Part shown: positions 42,974 to 53,300 of the stretch, piece by piece
Position numbering within the stretch: position 1 is the first letter of the stretch
Layout of the letters: each line of letters begins with the position of its first letter
From: Hymenobacter aranciens
Lineage (GTDB): Bacteria > Bacteroidota > Bacteroidia > Cytophagales > Hymenobacteraceae
Reading direction: 5' to 3'
DNA: 64,000 nucleotides
NCBI RefSeq assembly: GCF_030580865.1
Contig: NZ_JAUQSY010000012.1
Span: 62,001 to 126,000, forward strand
Notes under the pieces: model-generated
What the model saw: only the letters and a program-made list of their open reading frames with translations
Database searches by the model: none
Told to the model about the DNA's origin: nothing
Made by a program: the position numbers and the translations under genes

Positions 42974-43639
42974 ATGCAGCTCAAGCCGCTCTATTCCTTC
43001 CTTGCCGACCTGGCCGACCACAACCAGCGCGACTGGTTCAACGACCACAAAGCCAGCTACCAGCAGCTGCGCACGCAGTTCGAAGCCGATGTCGATTACT
43101 GGTTTGAGGAGCTCCGCCGGCTCGACCCCGTGCTGGCTGGCCCCGAGGGCCGCAAAAGCATCTTTCGCCTGCACCGCGACGTGCGGTTCAGCCACAACAA
43201 GGCGCCCTACAAAACGCACTTCTCGGCCTATTTCACCGCCAGCCCCGGCAAAGACGTGGACGCGCCGGCGTACTACGTCCAACTCGGCCCTCAGGGTCAG
43301 ACTCTGATTGCCGGCGGCTTCTACCAGCCCGACAAAGCCCAGATAGCCGCCATCCGCCAGGAAATCGACTACGATGCCGACGCTTTCCGCGACCTGCTGG
43401 CCGACGTCAACTTCCAGTATTTCTTCCCCGACCTCAGCGGCGAGCCCCTCAAGCGCCCGCCCCGGGGCTACCCCAAAAATCACCCCGATATCGACCTGCT
43501 GAAGTTTAAAAACTACATCGTCAGCCACCAGCTCAGCGACCAGGAAGCCCTCACCCAGCCCGATTTCCGGGCCTACGTGCTGGCGGCTTTCAAGGAGCTG
43601 GTGCCTTTCTGCGAGTATTTGCGCAACGCGGTGGCGTGA
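42974..43639 (+). CDS. DUF2461 (TIGR02453) family protein
   Basis: Protein of 221 residues with the family pattern LYSFLADLADHNQRDWFNDH near the N-terminus, then FRLHRDVRFSHNKAPYKTHF, ISxGG-like GGFYQPDKAQIAAIRQEID, and RPPRGYPKNHPDIDLLKFKN. Family function is not established. The ATG at 42974 is chosen; the frame runs 34 codons further upstream without conserved-looking sequence. Convergent with the DUF6702 gene through a GTAGCGC inverted repeat. Confidence 0.87.
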   Translation: MQLKPLYSFLADLADHNQRDWFNDHKASYQQLRTQFEADVDYWFEELRRLDPVLAGPEGRKSIFRLHRDVRFSHNKAPYKTHFSAYFTASPGKDVDAPAYYVQLGPQGQTLIAGGFYQPDKAQIAAIRQEIDYDADAFRDLLADVNFQYFFPDLSGEPLKRPPRGYPKNHPDIDLLKFKNYIVSHQLSDQEALTQPDFRAYVLAAFKELVPFCEYLRNAVA

Positions 43640-43690
43640 TGTAGCGCAAACTTTAGCTTCGCTGACCTTCGGTTGTAGTTCGCGCTACAA
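43640..43690. repeat. GTAGCGCAAACT inverted repeat between convergent genes
   Basis: Left arm GTAGCGCAAACT (from 43641) pairs with AGTTCGCGCTAC (ending 43688) with one mismatch. Same family as 37989-38083, again between two convergent genes, here touching the stop of DUF2461 (43637-43639) and of DUF6702 (43692-43694). Confidence 0.85.
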
Positions 43691-43691
43691 A

Positions 43692-44186
43692 TTACCACGT
43701 TACCATTTCCTCCTCGTGTCCGCGCCGGAAAATGGCGCTGCTGGCTTTGCTGCCCGCCGCAATGTTCACAATGTTGCTCTGGTCGGCAAAGGTTTCCAGC
43801 AGCATGGTTTGCTTAATCTGCACGCCGCCCATGGTGCGGGGCAGCGTCGCTTTGCAATACAGCCAGTAGGCATCCTTTTCCTTTTCCATGCCGATGTATT
43901 TCAGCGGCAGCGCCTGGCCCCCGGGCGTCTTCAACTGTAGCGTGCGGTTGAGGTAAGCGGCAGTGAGGATTTGGGGGCGTGGCCCCGGCTCAGCCAGCGA
44001 CACCGGCGTGGCCTGGCCCTTGGAGAGGGCCAGCTCAAAGTCGTCGGTGAAGACCTTGATAGCCAGCTCCAGCTGTTTCTGGCCAGGGTTGTAGCGCAGC
44101 TCCGTCAGGGTGGCGTGGTAGGCGTGCCAGGCGCGGGCCGTGAAGGCCAGCAGCACCAGCGCGGCGGCGAGTGAGAGAAAACGCAT
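43692..44186 (-). CDS. DUF6702 family exported protein
   Basis: Protein of 164 residues. Signal peptide MRFLSLAAALVLLAFTARAW with a following HAYHATLTELRYNPGQKQLE start and VFTDDFELAL, the recognisable opening of DUF6702 proteins. The rest is beta-strand-rich (YLNRTLQLKTPGGQALPLKY) ending IFRRGHEEEMVTW. Function unknown; usually found as single periplasmic proteins in Bacteroidota. The ATG at 44186 is chosen over one 17 codons upstream. A hairpin element lies just upstream. Confidence 0.82.
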   Translation of the reverse strand: MRFLSLAAALVLLAFTARAWHAYHATLTELRYNPGQKQLELAIKVFTDDFELALSKGQATPVSLAEPGPRPQILTAAYLNRTLQLKTPGGQALPLKYIGMEKEKDAYWLYCKATLPRTMGGVQIKQTMLLETFADQSNIVNIAAGSKASSAIFRRGHEEEMVTW

Positions 44187-44210
44187 AGGGACGTGATGAA
44201 GTGAAGAGGG

Positions 44211-44263
44211 GAGGGGGTGATGAAGTGAAAAGGCCACAAACCTCTTCGCTTCATCACCCCCTC
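44211..44263. repeat. Inverted repeat between DUF6702 and rseP genes
   Basis: Arms 44211-44233 (starts GAGGGGGTGATGAAG) and 44241-44263 match over 23 bp with two differences, both compatible with G-U pairing. A further half copy (GTGATGAAGTGAAGAGGGGA) lies just to the left at 44193, so the element is partly duplicated. Confidence 0.8.
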
Positions 44264-44285
44264 ACTCCATTACCCGAAGAAGGAA

Positions 44286-45626
44286 TTAAAACAGCTTCAT
44301 TATCTGCTTAAAGATAAGTACGTAGGCCATCAAACCCAGAATCAGGAACGTACCCACGCGTTGGGCGCCCTCCATGAACTTATCCGAGGGCTTGCGGCGC
44401 AGAATCATCTCGTAGAGCAGGAACACGACGTGACCGCCATCGAGCGCCGGCACCGGCAGCAGGTTCATAAACGCCAGCACCATGCTCAGCGAGCCCGTGA
44501 GGGTCCAGAAGCGCAGCCAGTCCCACTGCCCGCCGTACTGCTGGGCAATTTCGACGGGGCCGCCGAGGCTTTCGGAGGCTGAGGCCTGGCCGGTGATAAT
44601 CTTGCCAATGGCCTTGCCCTGCGCCGTGATGATGCCAAATGCCTGCTTGGTGCCCGCCGGAATAGCGCCCGCCAAGCTGAACTGCCGGGTGCTGAATTTC
44701 AAATCGGGCTTCTGCTCGAAGCCGATTTTGCCGCCGCTGCTAATGGCCACCGGCAGTGTGAGCGTCTGGCCGCCGCGCTGCACGCTCAAGGGCGTGGTTT
44801 TGCCCTTGTACACCTGCAGCGCCTTTTGCAGCTCATCAAAATACTGAATGGGCGTGCTGCCCACGGCCGTGATGCGGTCGCCGGGCTGCAGGCCGGCCTT
44901 TAAGGCGGGCGAGCCCGCCACCACCCGGCCCACCGAGAAGGGCGCGCGCGGCAGCACAAACAGGCTGTCGCCCTGCTTAGCCAGCCGGTCCATGAGGTTG
45001 TTGGGGATATTGAGGTCAATGAGCTGACCGTTACGCTCTACAGTGTAGTAGCCATTCGAGCCCAGGATGACATCCGGGCTCATCACTTGGTTGAACTCGT
45101 CAAACGGTCGGCCGTTAATCTTCACAATCTTGTCGCCGGTGCGGAAGCCAATTTCGCGGCCCAGCCCGTTGGGCAGCACGCCGAAGCGGGCCTCCGAGGC
45201 CGGCAGGTAACTCTCGCCGTACTTGAAAGTGAGGGCCGCAAAAATGATGATGCCCGTGATGATATTCATGATGATGCCGCCCAGCATCACCAGCAGGCGC
45301 TGCCAGGCCGGTTTGGCCCGGAACTCGTCGGGCTGCGGGGGGCCGGCCAGGGCCTCGGCGTCTTGCGTTTCGTCCACCATGCCGTGAATCTGCACGTAGC
45401 CGCCCAGCGGAAACCAGCCGATGCCGTATTCAGTCTCGCCCACTTTCTTTTTGAACAGGGCGAAGTTGGCGACGTTAGGCAGTGGGAAAAGGAAGTCGAA
45501 AAAGATGTAAAACTTATCGACGCGAATCTTGAAAAGCTTGGCAAAGAAGAAGTGCCCGAATTCGTGTAAGCCCACGAGCAGCGACAGACCCAGCAGCAGC
45601 TGGCCTATCATGGTCAGAATTTCCAA
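44286..45626 (-). CDS. rseP: RIP metalloprotease RseP (site-2 protease)
   Basis: Protein of 446 residues, standard length. Membrane-embedded zinc protease that cuts anti-sigma factors and signal-peptide remnants. The catalytic HEFGHFFFAKLF lies in the first helix (residues 21-32), followed by GIGWFPLGGYVQIHGM; a PDZ domain is centred on AGLQPGDRITAVGSTPIQYF; the third zinc ligand is in LPVPALDGGHVVFLLYE. The ATG at 45626 lies 8 bases from an AT-rich heptamer repeat. It is 98 bases downstream of dxr in the same direction, a pairing common in Bacteroidota. Confidence 0.93.
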   Translation of the reverse strand: MEILTMIGQLLLGLSLLVGLHEFGHFFFAKLFKIRVDKFYIFFDFLFPLPNVANFALFKKKVGETEYGIGWFPLGGYVQIHGMVDETQDAEALAGPPQPDEFRAKPAWQRLLVMLGGIIMNIITGIIIFAALTFKYGESYLPASEARFGVLPNGLGREIGFRTGDKIVKINGRPFDEFNQVMSPDVILGSNGYYTVERNGQLIDLNIPNNLMDRLAKQGDSLFVLPRAPFSVGRVVAGSPALKAGLQPGDRITAVGSTPIQYFDELQKALQVYKGKTTPLSVQRGGQTLTLPVAISSGGKIGFEQKPDLKFSTRQFSLAGAIPAGTKQAFGIITAQGKAIGKIITGQASASESLGGPVEIAQQYGGQWDWLRFWTLTGSLSMVLAFMNLLPVPALDGGHVVFLLYEMILRRKPSDKFMEGAQRVGTFLILGLMAYVLIFKQIMKLF

Positions 45627-45633
45627 GGAAATG

Positions 45634-45760
45634 GAATTGAATTAAGAATTAAAAATTAAAAATTAAAAATTAGCGGAATCGACAATCAAAAAATGGGGCA
45701 GAGGGGCTGGGAAACCCTTCAGCATCAATTTTTAAATTTTAATTCATAATTTTTAATTAA
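45634..45760. repeat. AT-rich heptamer inverted repeat between dxr and rseP
   Basis: Left array GAATTAA GAATTAA AAATTAA AAATTAA AAATTAG (45638-45672) is opposed by a diverged right array (45727-45760) whose reverse complement reads in similar 7-base units. The spacer is GC-rich and about 55 bases. The right array encodes the last 11-12 residues and most of the end of dxr, whose TGA is at 45725-45727. Confidence 0.85.
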
Positions 45761-46921
45761 CCCACTAGCTTCGCGGCGCGCCTCCGCATCAGTGGCCACC
45801 AAATCGTCCAGTAGCGGGGTTGCAAGGTACGACACCCGCGCCAGGCAGTCGGCCACGAGGTCCGACATCTGGCGGAAGCCAATTTGTTCCCGCAAAAATG
45901 CGGCCACGGCTATTTCATTGGCCGCGTTGAGGATGCAGGCAGCGTTGCCGCCTCGGCGCATGGCCCCGAAGGCCAGCTCCAGGTTGGGGAAAGCCACCCG
46001 GTCGGGCGCCTCGAAGGTAAGCGTGGGGTAGTCGAGAAAGGAAAAGCGCGGAAACTGATTCGCCAGCCGCTGCGGGTAGCCCAGGGCGTACTGGATGGGC
46101 AGCTTCATATCCGGCAGGCCCAGTTGTGCTTTCAATGAGCCGTCCTCGAACTGCACCAGCGAGTGCACGATGCTTTGCGGATGCACCACCACGTCAATCT
46201 GGTCGTCGCGGAGGCCAAACAGCCATTTGGCCTCAATCACCTCCAGGCCCTTGTTCATCAGCGAAGCCGAGTCGATGGTGATTTTGGCGCCCATGTCCCA
46301 GTTGGGGTGTTTCAGGGCCTGGGCTTTGGTGACGCGCTCCATTTCCGGGGCCGAGCGGCCGCGGAAGGGCCCGCCCGAGGCCGTGAGGATGATTTTCTCC
46401 ACCGGGTTCTGCTCCTCGCCCACCAGGCACTGGAAAATGGCCGAGTGCTCCGAATCGACGGGCAGCAGGCGCACGCTGTGCTGCCGGGCCAGGTCGGTGA
46501 TAAGCTGGCCGGCCACTACTAGGGTTTCCTTGTTGGCCAGGGCAATGGTTTTGCCCGCCCGGATGGCCGCCACCGTGGGCAGCAGCCCGGCGTAGCCCAC
46601 CAGGGCCGTGAGCACCACGTCCACCTCGGGGCGGGTCACGGCCTCGGCGAGGGCGGCGGGGCCGGCCTGCACGCTGGTTTCGGACTGGCTGGCGAGGGCG
46701 TCGCGCACGTTGGCGAGCAAGCTTTCATCGCCGATAACCACCACGGCGGGCCGAAACTCGCGGGCCTGCTGCACCAGCAGCTCCCACTGCCGCTGCGCCG
46801 TGAGCACGGCCACCCGAAAGCGACCGGGGTGGGCCCGCAGCACCTCCAGCGTCTGGGTACCGATGGAACCAGTGGCGCCCAGCAAGGCAATAGTGGTGGT
46901 AGAAAAAGCAAAATCAGACAT
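45725..46921 (-). CDS. dxr: 1-deoxy-D-xylulose 5-phosphate reductoisomerase
   Basis: Protein of 398 residues. Dxr makes 2-C-methyl-D-erythritol 4-phosphate in the MEP isoprenoid pathway using NADPH. Motifs: IALLGATGSIGTQTLEVLRA near the N-terminus, NKETLVVAGQLI, LLPVDSEHSAIFQCL (metal/substrate), LTASGGPFRGRS and HPNWDMGAKITIDSASLMNK. The start ATG at 46921 matches a -7 box at 46948-46955. The last dozen residues (GLIKNYELKFKN) do not look like Dxr and are encoded by the heptamer element, so the native end was probably replaced. Confidence 0.95.
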   Translation of the reverse strand: MSDFAFSTTTIALLGATGSIGTQTLEVLRAHPGRFRVAVLTAQRQWELLVQQAREFRPAVVVIGDESLLANVRDALASQSETSVQAGPAALAEAVTRPEVDVVLTALVGYAGLLPTVAAIRAGKTIALANKETLVVAGQLITDLARQHSVRLLPVDSEHSAIFQCLVGEEQNPVEKIILTASGGPFRGRSAPEMERVTKAQALKHPNWDMGAKITIDSASLMNKGLEVIEAKWLFGLRDDQIDVVVHPQSIVHSLVQFEDGSLKAQLGLPDMKLPIQYALGYPQRLANQFPRFSFLDYPTLTFEAPDRVAFPNLELAFGAMRRGGNAACILNAANEIAVAAFLREQIGFRQMSDLVADCLARVSYLATPLLDDLVATDAEARREASGLIKNYELKFKN

Positions 46922-47398
46922 AACCGGGTAACCCATAAATAGCCGGGCAAAGGTAGCGCTTATGTAGAAGGGCTGAATGGCTGCCTTATTTTTGGATAAA
47001 TTCAAATCCTTAAAAAATCAGTTTCGCAAAGAGCGGTAAGCGCTTAACGCAAAGGCTCTGTTAGGGGGGCAGAAGTGCCGCGCGCCGTAAAAAATACCCG
47101 GAAACGGGTATTGTAGCAAGTAAGGGGCCCGCGTTAATTTGTGAATTAGTATTTGTCTGGGTGGACGATAATTAGCGCAATGGTAATGAGGTAGTATGAA
47201 AAAACATGAGTCAATATCTTGGCTTCCTTCGGATATTTGCTGCCGGATTGTGAAATGGTGAGAATTTGAGGCGGGTTTTCACCGCCGGGCTGATAAAACT
47301 TGCGCCAAACAGGATTTTTGCAATTAGAAAAGGGCGCTCAGCTTTCTGGGGAGCCTTTTTTTGTGATAAAACCGTGATTAAAGCTAATCTTTTTGTAC
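46922..47398. other. 477-base intergenic region upstream of the giant gene
   Basis: It holds the dxr promoter box on the minus strand at its left end. A weak terminator-like stem lies at 47332-47362 (GGGCGCTC / GGGGAGCC then seven T), oriented plus. Just before the ATG, TAATCTTT resembles a -7 box, but the spacing would leave almost no leader. No small gene seen. Confidence 0.5.
46948..46955 (-). promoter_or_regulatory. -7 box of dxr
   Basis: Minus-strand TACCTTTG, a full TAnnTTTG match, 27 bases upstream of the chosen dxr ATG. Confidence 0.5.
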
Positions 47399-50300
47399 AT
47401 GAAAACAATACTACTTTTTATAAGCCTACTGCTTAGTGCCAGCGCTTACGCCGCCGCCCCGGTGGCCAACAATGATACCCGCAACACGCCTTCGAACGCG
47501 GCGGTGACGTTTTCCATCACGGCCAACGACACCGATGCCGACGGTAACGCCACTATCAATTTAGCCAGCGTGGACCTGGACCCCGCCACCAGCGGGCGCC
47601 AGACCAGCCGCGTGGTGAATGGCCAGGGTACTTACTCGGTAGACGACGCCGGCAACCTGACCTTCACGCCGGGCAGCAACTACACCGGTACGTCCACGTT
47701 AAGCTATACTATTCAGGATAATACGGCCTTGGTTTCCAATATCGCTACGGTGACCGTGAACGTGGGGCCGCTGGCCGTGGTGGATGCCGCGACCACCCCG
47801 CGCAACCTGGCCGCTACGGTGAACGTGCTCGACAACGACACCGACGTGAACGGCCTGGCGCCGGCCACGCTCGACCTCAACCCCGGCCTGGCGGGCCGCC
47901 AGACCACCCTGGCCGTGACGGGCGGCAGCTTTGCCTGCGACGATGCCGGCAACGTAACCTTTACGCCTTCGATGCCTTACTCGGTGGGGCTGACGGCGGT
48001 GGCGAGCTACGTGGTGCAGGACGCCACCGGCGCTACTTCGAACGTAACGACCTTCACCGTGACGACGGTGAACGTGCCGCCCGCAGCCGTGGCCGACGTG
48101 GCTTACACGCCTTCCAACACGAGCATTACATTCTCGATATCAGCCAACGACAGCGACTCGGACGGCTCGCTGGTGCTGACGACGCTGGACCTGGACCCCA
48201 TTGCGGCGGGCCGGCAGACGACCCGTACGGTGAGCGGCCAGGGTTCGTACTCGGTGGATAACGCGGGCAACCTGACGTTTACGCCTAATACCAACTATAC
48301 GGGCTCGTCGTCATTGACTTACAACGTGCAGGATAACGACAACACCGTGTCGAACTCGGCCACGGTGACGGTGCACGTGGGGCCGCTGGCCGTGAGCGAT
48401 GCCGCCGCTACCACCCCCACCGCCAATGTGACGGTGAACGTGCTCACCAACGATACCGACGTGAACGGCATCAATGTGGCGACGGTGGACCTGGACCCCA
48501 GCACCGCCGGTCGCCAGACGACGCGCACCGTAACCGGGCAGGGCACTTTTACGGTGGATAATGCAGGCAATATCACCTTCGTGCCCAGCAGCGGCTACGT
48601 GGGCAGCACGGCCACCAGCTACACCGTGCAGGACCAGACCGGCGCGACTTCCAACGCAACGACTTTCACGGTCACGACTTCCAACTCGACCCCGATTGCG
48701 GTGAACGACGTGGTGCTGACGGCCTCCAACACCACCGTAGTAGCGGCCGTGACGGCCAACGACGTGGACCCCGGCGGCAACCTCAACGCCAGCACCGTGG
48801 ACCTGGACCCCGGTACGGCCGGCGTGCAAACCTCGATTACGGTAAGCGGGCAGGGCGCTTTCACCACTGTGGGGCAACCGGCGGGCTCGGTGCGCTTTAC
48901 GCCGGCTAGCAACTTCACCGGCACGGGGAGCGTGAGCTACACGGTGCAGAATATGTCGGGCACCACCTCGAACACGGCCACGCTGGCGGTGCGGGTGGGG
49001 CCGCTGGCGGTGCTCGACGCGGCCAACGTGTCGTCGAGCGCGCCTACGACATTCAGCGTGCTGGCCAATGACAGCGACGTGGACGGATTAGCGGTGAATT
49101 CCATTGACCTTGACCCCGCTACGGCTGGGCAGCAATCGGCCGTCACGGTCGTTAACCGGGGCACGTTTTCGCTCGACCCGGCCACCGGCCTCATCACCTT
49201 CACGCCCTCGACGCCCTACACGGCGGGGCTGACGGCCACCATCAGCTACCTGGTGCGCGACAACTTCGGGGCGCCCTCGAACGTGGTGAGCCTGAGCGTG
49301 ACGACCACCAACACCGCCCCGGTGGCCAATGCCGACGTGGTGAACGTCATCCCCAACCAGACGCTAATCTTCTCGGTGACGGCCAACGATACCGACGCCG
49401 ATGGTACCCTGAACCTGAACTCGGTGGACCTGGACCCGGCCACCAGCGGCCGGCAGACCACGTTCACGTACATCGTGGGCGGCGTGACGCTGGGGACTTT
49501 CACGACCAGCGGCACCACCGGCAACGTGCAGTGGGCGCCGGCCAGCGCCACCTATACCGGCACGGCCACCATCAGCTACCTCGTGCTCGACAACAGCGGC
49601 GTGAGTTCGAACCCGGCCAGCATTACGGTGCGGGTGGGCCCGCGGGCCCTGGCCGATGCCGCCAACACCCTGCCCAACACCAGCGTGGCCGTGGATGTGC
49701 TGGCCAACGACGTGGACGAGGACGGCCTCGACATCACCAGCGTGGACCTCGACCCGGCCACGGCCGGCATCCAGACCAGCTACAGCATCGCCGGCCAGGG
49801 CGCCTTCGCCGTGGATAATACCGGCAGCGTCACCTTCACGCCGGAGCCCGGCTACCTCGGCACCAGTACGCTGAGCTACACCGTGCGCGACCTGACGGGC
49901 GCCACTTCGGCCGTGGGTTCGCTCGCCGTGACGGTGTTGACGCCCAACGTGGTACCCGTGGCCCAGGCCGACGACGCCCAGACCCCGCCCGCCACCAGCG
50001 TGACCTTCTCGGTGACGGCCAACGATACCGACTCGGACGGCACGCTCGTGCTGAACACCCTCGACCTGGACCCCGCCACCACCGGCCGCCAGATTACCCG
50101 CACCATCAGCGGCGTAGGTACTTTCACGGCCGACAATGCGGGCAACGTGACCTTCGTGCCCGTGGCCGGCTACACTGGTACGGCTACCGCTACCTACACC
50201 ATTGAAGACAACAGCACCGGCGTTTCGAACGTCGCCACCATCGCCGTGCGCGTGGGCCCGCTGACTGCGGCCGACGCCTTTAACATCGTGCCCGGCAGCT

Positions 50301-53300
50301 CGGCTTCGGTGAACGTGCTGGCCAACGACGTGGACGCCAACGGTATCGACGCCACCTCGGTGGACCTGGACCCGGCCACGGCCGGCACCCAGACCACGCT
50401 GAGCGTGGCTGCCGGCGCTTACTCGGTCGATGCCAGCGGCACCGTCACCTTTACACCCGTGGCGGGCTACACCGGCACCAGCACCACCAGCTACACGGTG
50501 CTCGACGCCACCGGCGCCACCTCCGGCGTGGGCACGCTCACGGCCCGGGTGGGCCCGCAGACGGCCGACGATGCCGCGACTACTTTCCAGAACGTAGCGG
50601 TGGTGTTCAACGTGACGACCAACGACACCGACGCCAACGGTCTGGCCGTGAACTCAGTTGACCTGGACCCCGCTACGGCGGGCCGCCAGACTACCTTCAC
50701 GGTGGCCGGGCAGGGTACGTACACCGTGAGTAGCTCCGGCAACGTAACCTTCACGCCGGTAGCGGCTTTCGTGGGCACGAGCAGCGTAGAATACACTGTG
50801 AACGACGCCACCGGCGCACCTTCGACGGTGGGCGCTTTCGTGGTGACGGTGGTGCTGAACCAGGCGCCCGTGGCCGTGGCCGACGACGCCCAGACGCCGC
50901 CCAACACGGCCGTGTTCATCCCCGTCACGGCCAACGACTCGGACCCCGACGGCACCATTGACGGCACAACCATCGACCTAGACCCCGCCACCAGCGGCAC
51001 CCAGACCAGCCGCAGCGTGACCGGCCAGGGCACCTTCACGACCGTGGGCCAGCCCGCCGGCACGGTGCGCTTCATCCCCTCGACCAACTACACCGGTACC
51101 TCCACCATCAACTACCGGGTGCGCGATGCCATCGGCGGTCTGTCGAACATCGCCACCCTGACGGTGCGCGTGGGCCCGCGCGCCACCGACAATACCAGCC
51201 AGACGCTGCCCGGCGTGGCCGTGAGTGTGAACGCGCCCGGCAACGACGTGGACGCCAACGGCCTCGACCTGACGACCGTGGACCTGGACCCCGCCACGCC
51301 GGGCCTGCAGCAGAGCAACGTAGTGGTGGGCCTGGGCACTTTCAGCCTCAATGCCAGCACCGGCGTGGTCACCTTCACGCCCAGCTCGCCCACGGCGACG
51401 GGCACGGCCACCATCACCTACACCATTAATGACCTGACCGGGGCTACTTCCAACGTGGCTACCATCACGGTGAATATCACCGACAACGGTGCCCCGATTG
51501 CCGTGGACGACGAGGCCTTCACGCCTTACCTCACGGCCGTTACTTTTAACGTGACCAGCAACGATATCCAGCCCACCGGCGGCGCGACTATCAACACCGC
51601 CAGCATCGACCTCGACCCGGCCACGGCCGGGCGCCAGACCACCTTCACGGTGGCGGGCGAGGGCACGTTTGCCGTGTCGGGCACGCCCACCATTCCGGCG
51701 GGCTCGGTGCGCTTCACGCCGGTGGCGGGCTTCACGGGTAACAGCGTCATTACCTACACGGTAGATGACAACCTGGCCACGCCCGGCCCGCGCACTTCCA
51801 ACGCCGCCACCATCACGGTACACGTGGGCCCGAATGCCGTGGCCGACGCCGCCAATGGTCCGCGCAACGTGCCCACCGTGGTGGCTATTCTGGCCAATGA
51901 CGTGGACGTGGACGGCCTCGACGAAGCCACCGTGGATTTGAACCCCGGCACCACCGGCCGCCAGAACAGCTTCGCGGTGAACAACCGCGGCACGTTTACC
52001 GTGGATGCGGCGGGCGTGGTGACCTTCACGCCGGCGGCTTCGGTGCCGGCGGGCTCCAGCACTGCCACGCTGAACTACACGGTAGTTGATAACACCGGCG
52101 CCATTTCCAGCACGGGCGTGCTCACGTTTACCATCCTGGCGGCTTCGGCCCCGGTGGCGAACAACGACTTGCGCACCACGCCCTCGAACACGCCCATCAC
52201 CTTCAACATCATCGCCAACGACACCGATGCCGACGGCAACGCCACCATCGTGCCCGGGACCGTGGACCTGGACCCCGCCACCCCCGGCCAGCAGACGACG
52301 CTGACCGTGGCCGGCCGCGGCGACTTCGTGGTGGACAACCTGGGCAACCTGACCTACACGCCCATCAGCAACTACACCAGCGTGACGACCATCGGCTACA
52401 CGGTGCAGGATGCGTCGGGCTACACCTCCAACCCGAATTTCCCGGCCAGCAGCGGCATCATCTCCATCAATGTGGGGCCGACTGCCGTGAACGACGCGGC
52501 CTCGGTGCGCTACAATGTATCGCGCACCTTCACCGTAACGGCCAACGACAACGACAGCCAGGGCCTGCGCCCCACCACGCTCGACCTCGACCCGGCCACG
52601 GCCGGCCGCCAGGTATCGATGCCGGCTTTTATTGGCGCCACGCAGGTAGGTACGTTTGCCGCTAACGATGCCGGCGTCGTCACCTTTACCCCGCTGGCGG
52701 GCGCCACTACGCTGGGCGTGACTACCGTGAGCTACGTGCTGACCGACAACGCCGGCGCGCTGAGCGCCACGTACCCAGGTCCGGCGCTGAGCAACGTGGC
52801 TACTTACACGCTCACGCTCATCAGCAATGCGCCGGTGGCCGTGGCCGACACGCGCCGCGCCGCGCCCAACGCCGCTACCTCGTTCAACGTGACCACCAAC
52901 GATACTGACGCCGACGGCAATACGACCATCAACGTGGCCTCGGTAGACCTTGACCCCGCTACCGCCGGCATCCAGAACACGCTGACCATGGCGGGCCAGG
53001 GCGACTTCGCCGTGAGCGCGCTGGGCGTGGTAACGTTTACGCCGGTAACCGGCTTCACCGGCAGCACCATCATATCCTACACCGTGAACGACGCGGCCGG
53101 CGTCACGTCGAACCAGGCCAGCATTCGGGTGGATTTGGGCCCGCTGACGGCCGACGATGCCGCCTTCGTGCTGCCCAATACGGCCCGCAACATCACCATT
53201 CTAACCAACGACTCGGACGTGGACGGCATCAACGCCAACTCGGTGGACCTCGACCTGACCACCAGCGGCCGCCAGACCAGTCGCTTCATCAGCGGGCAGG

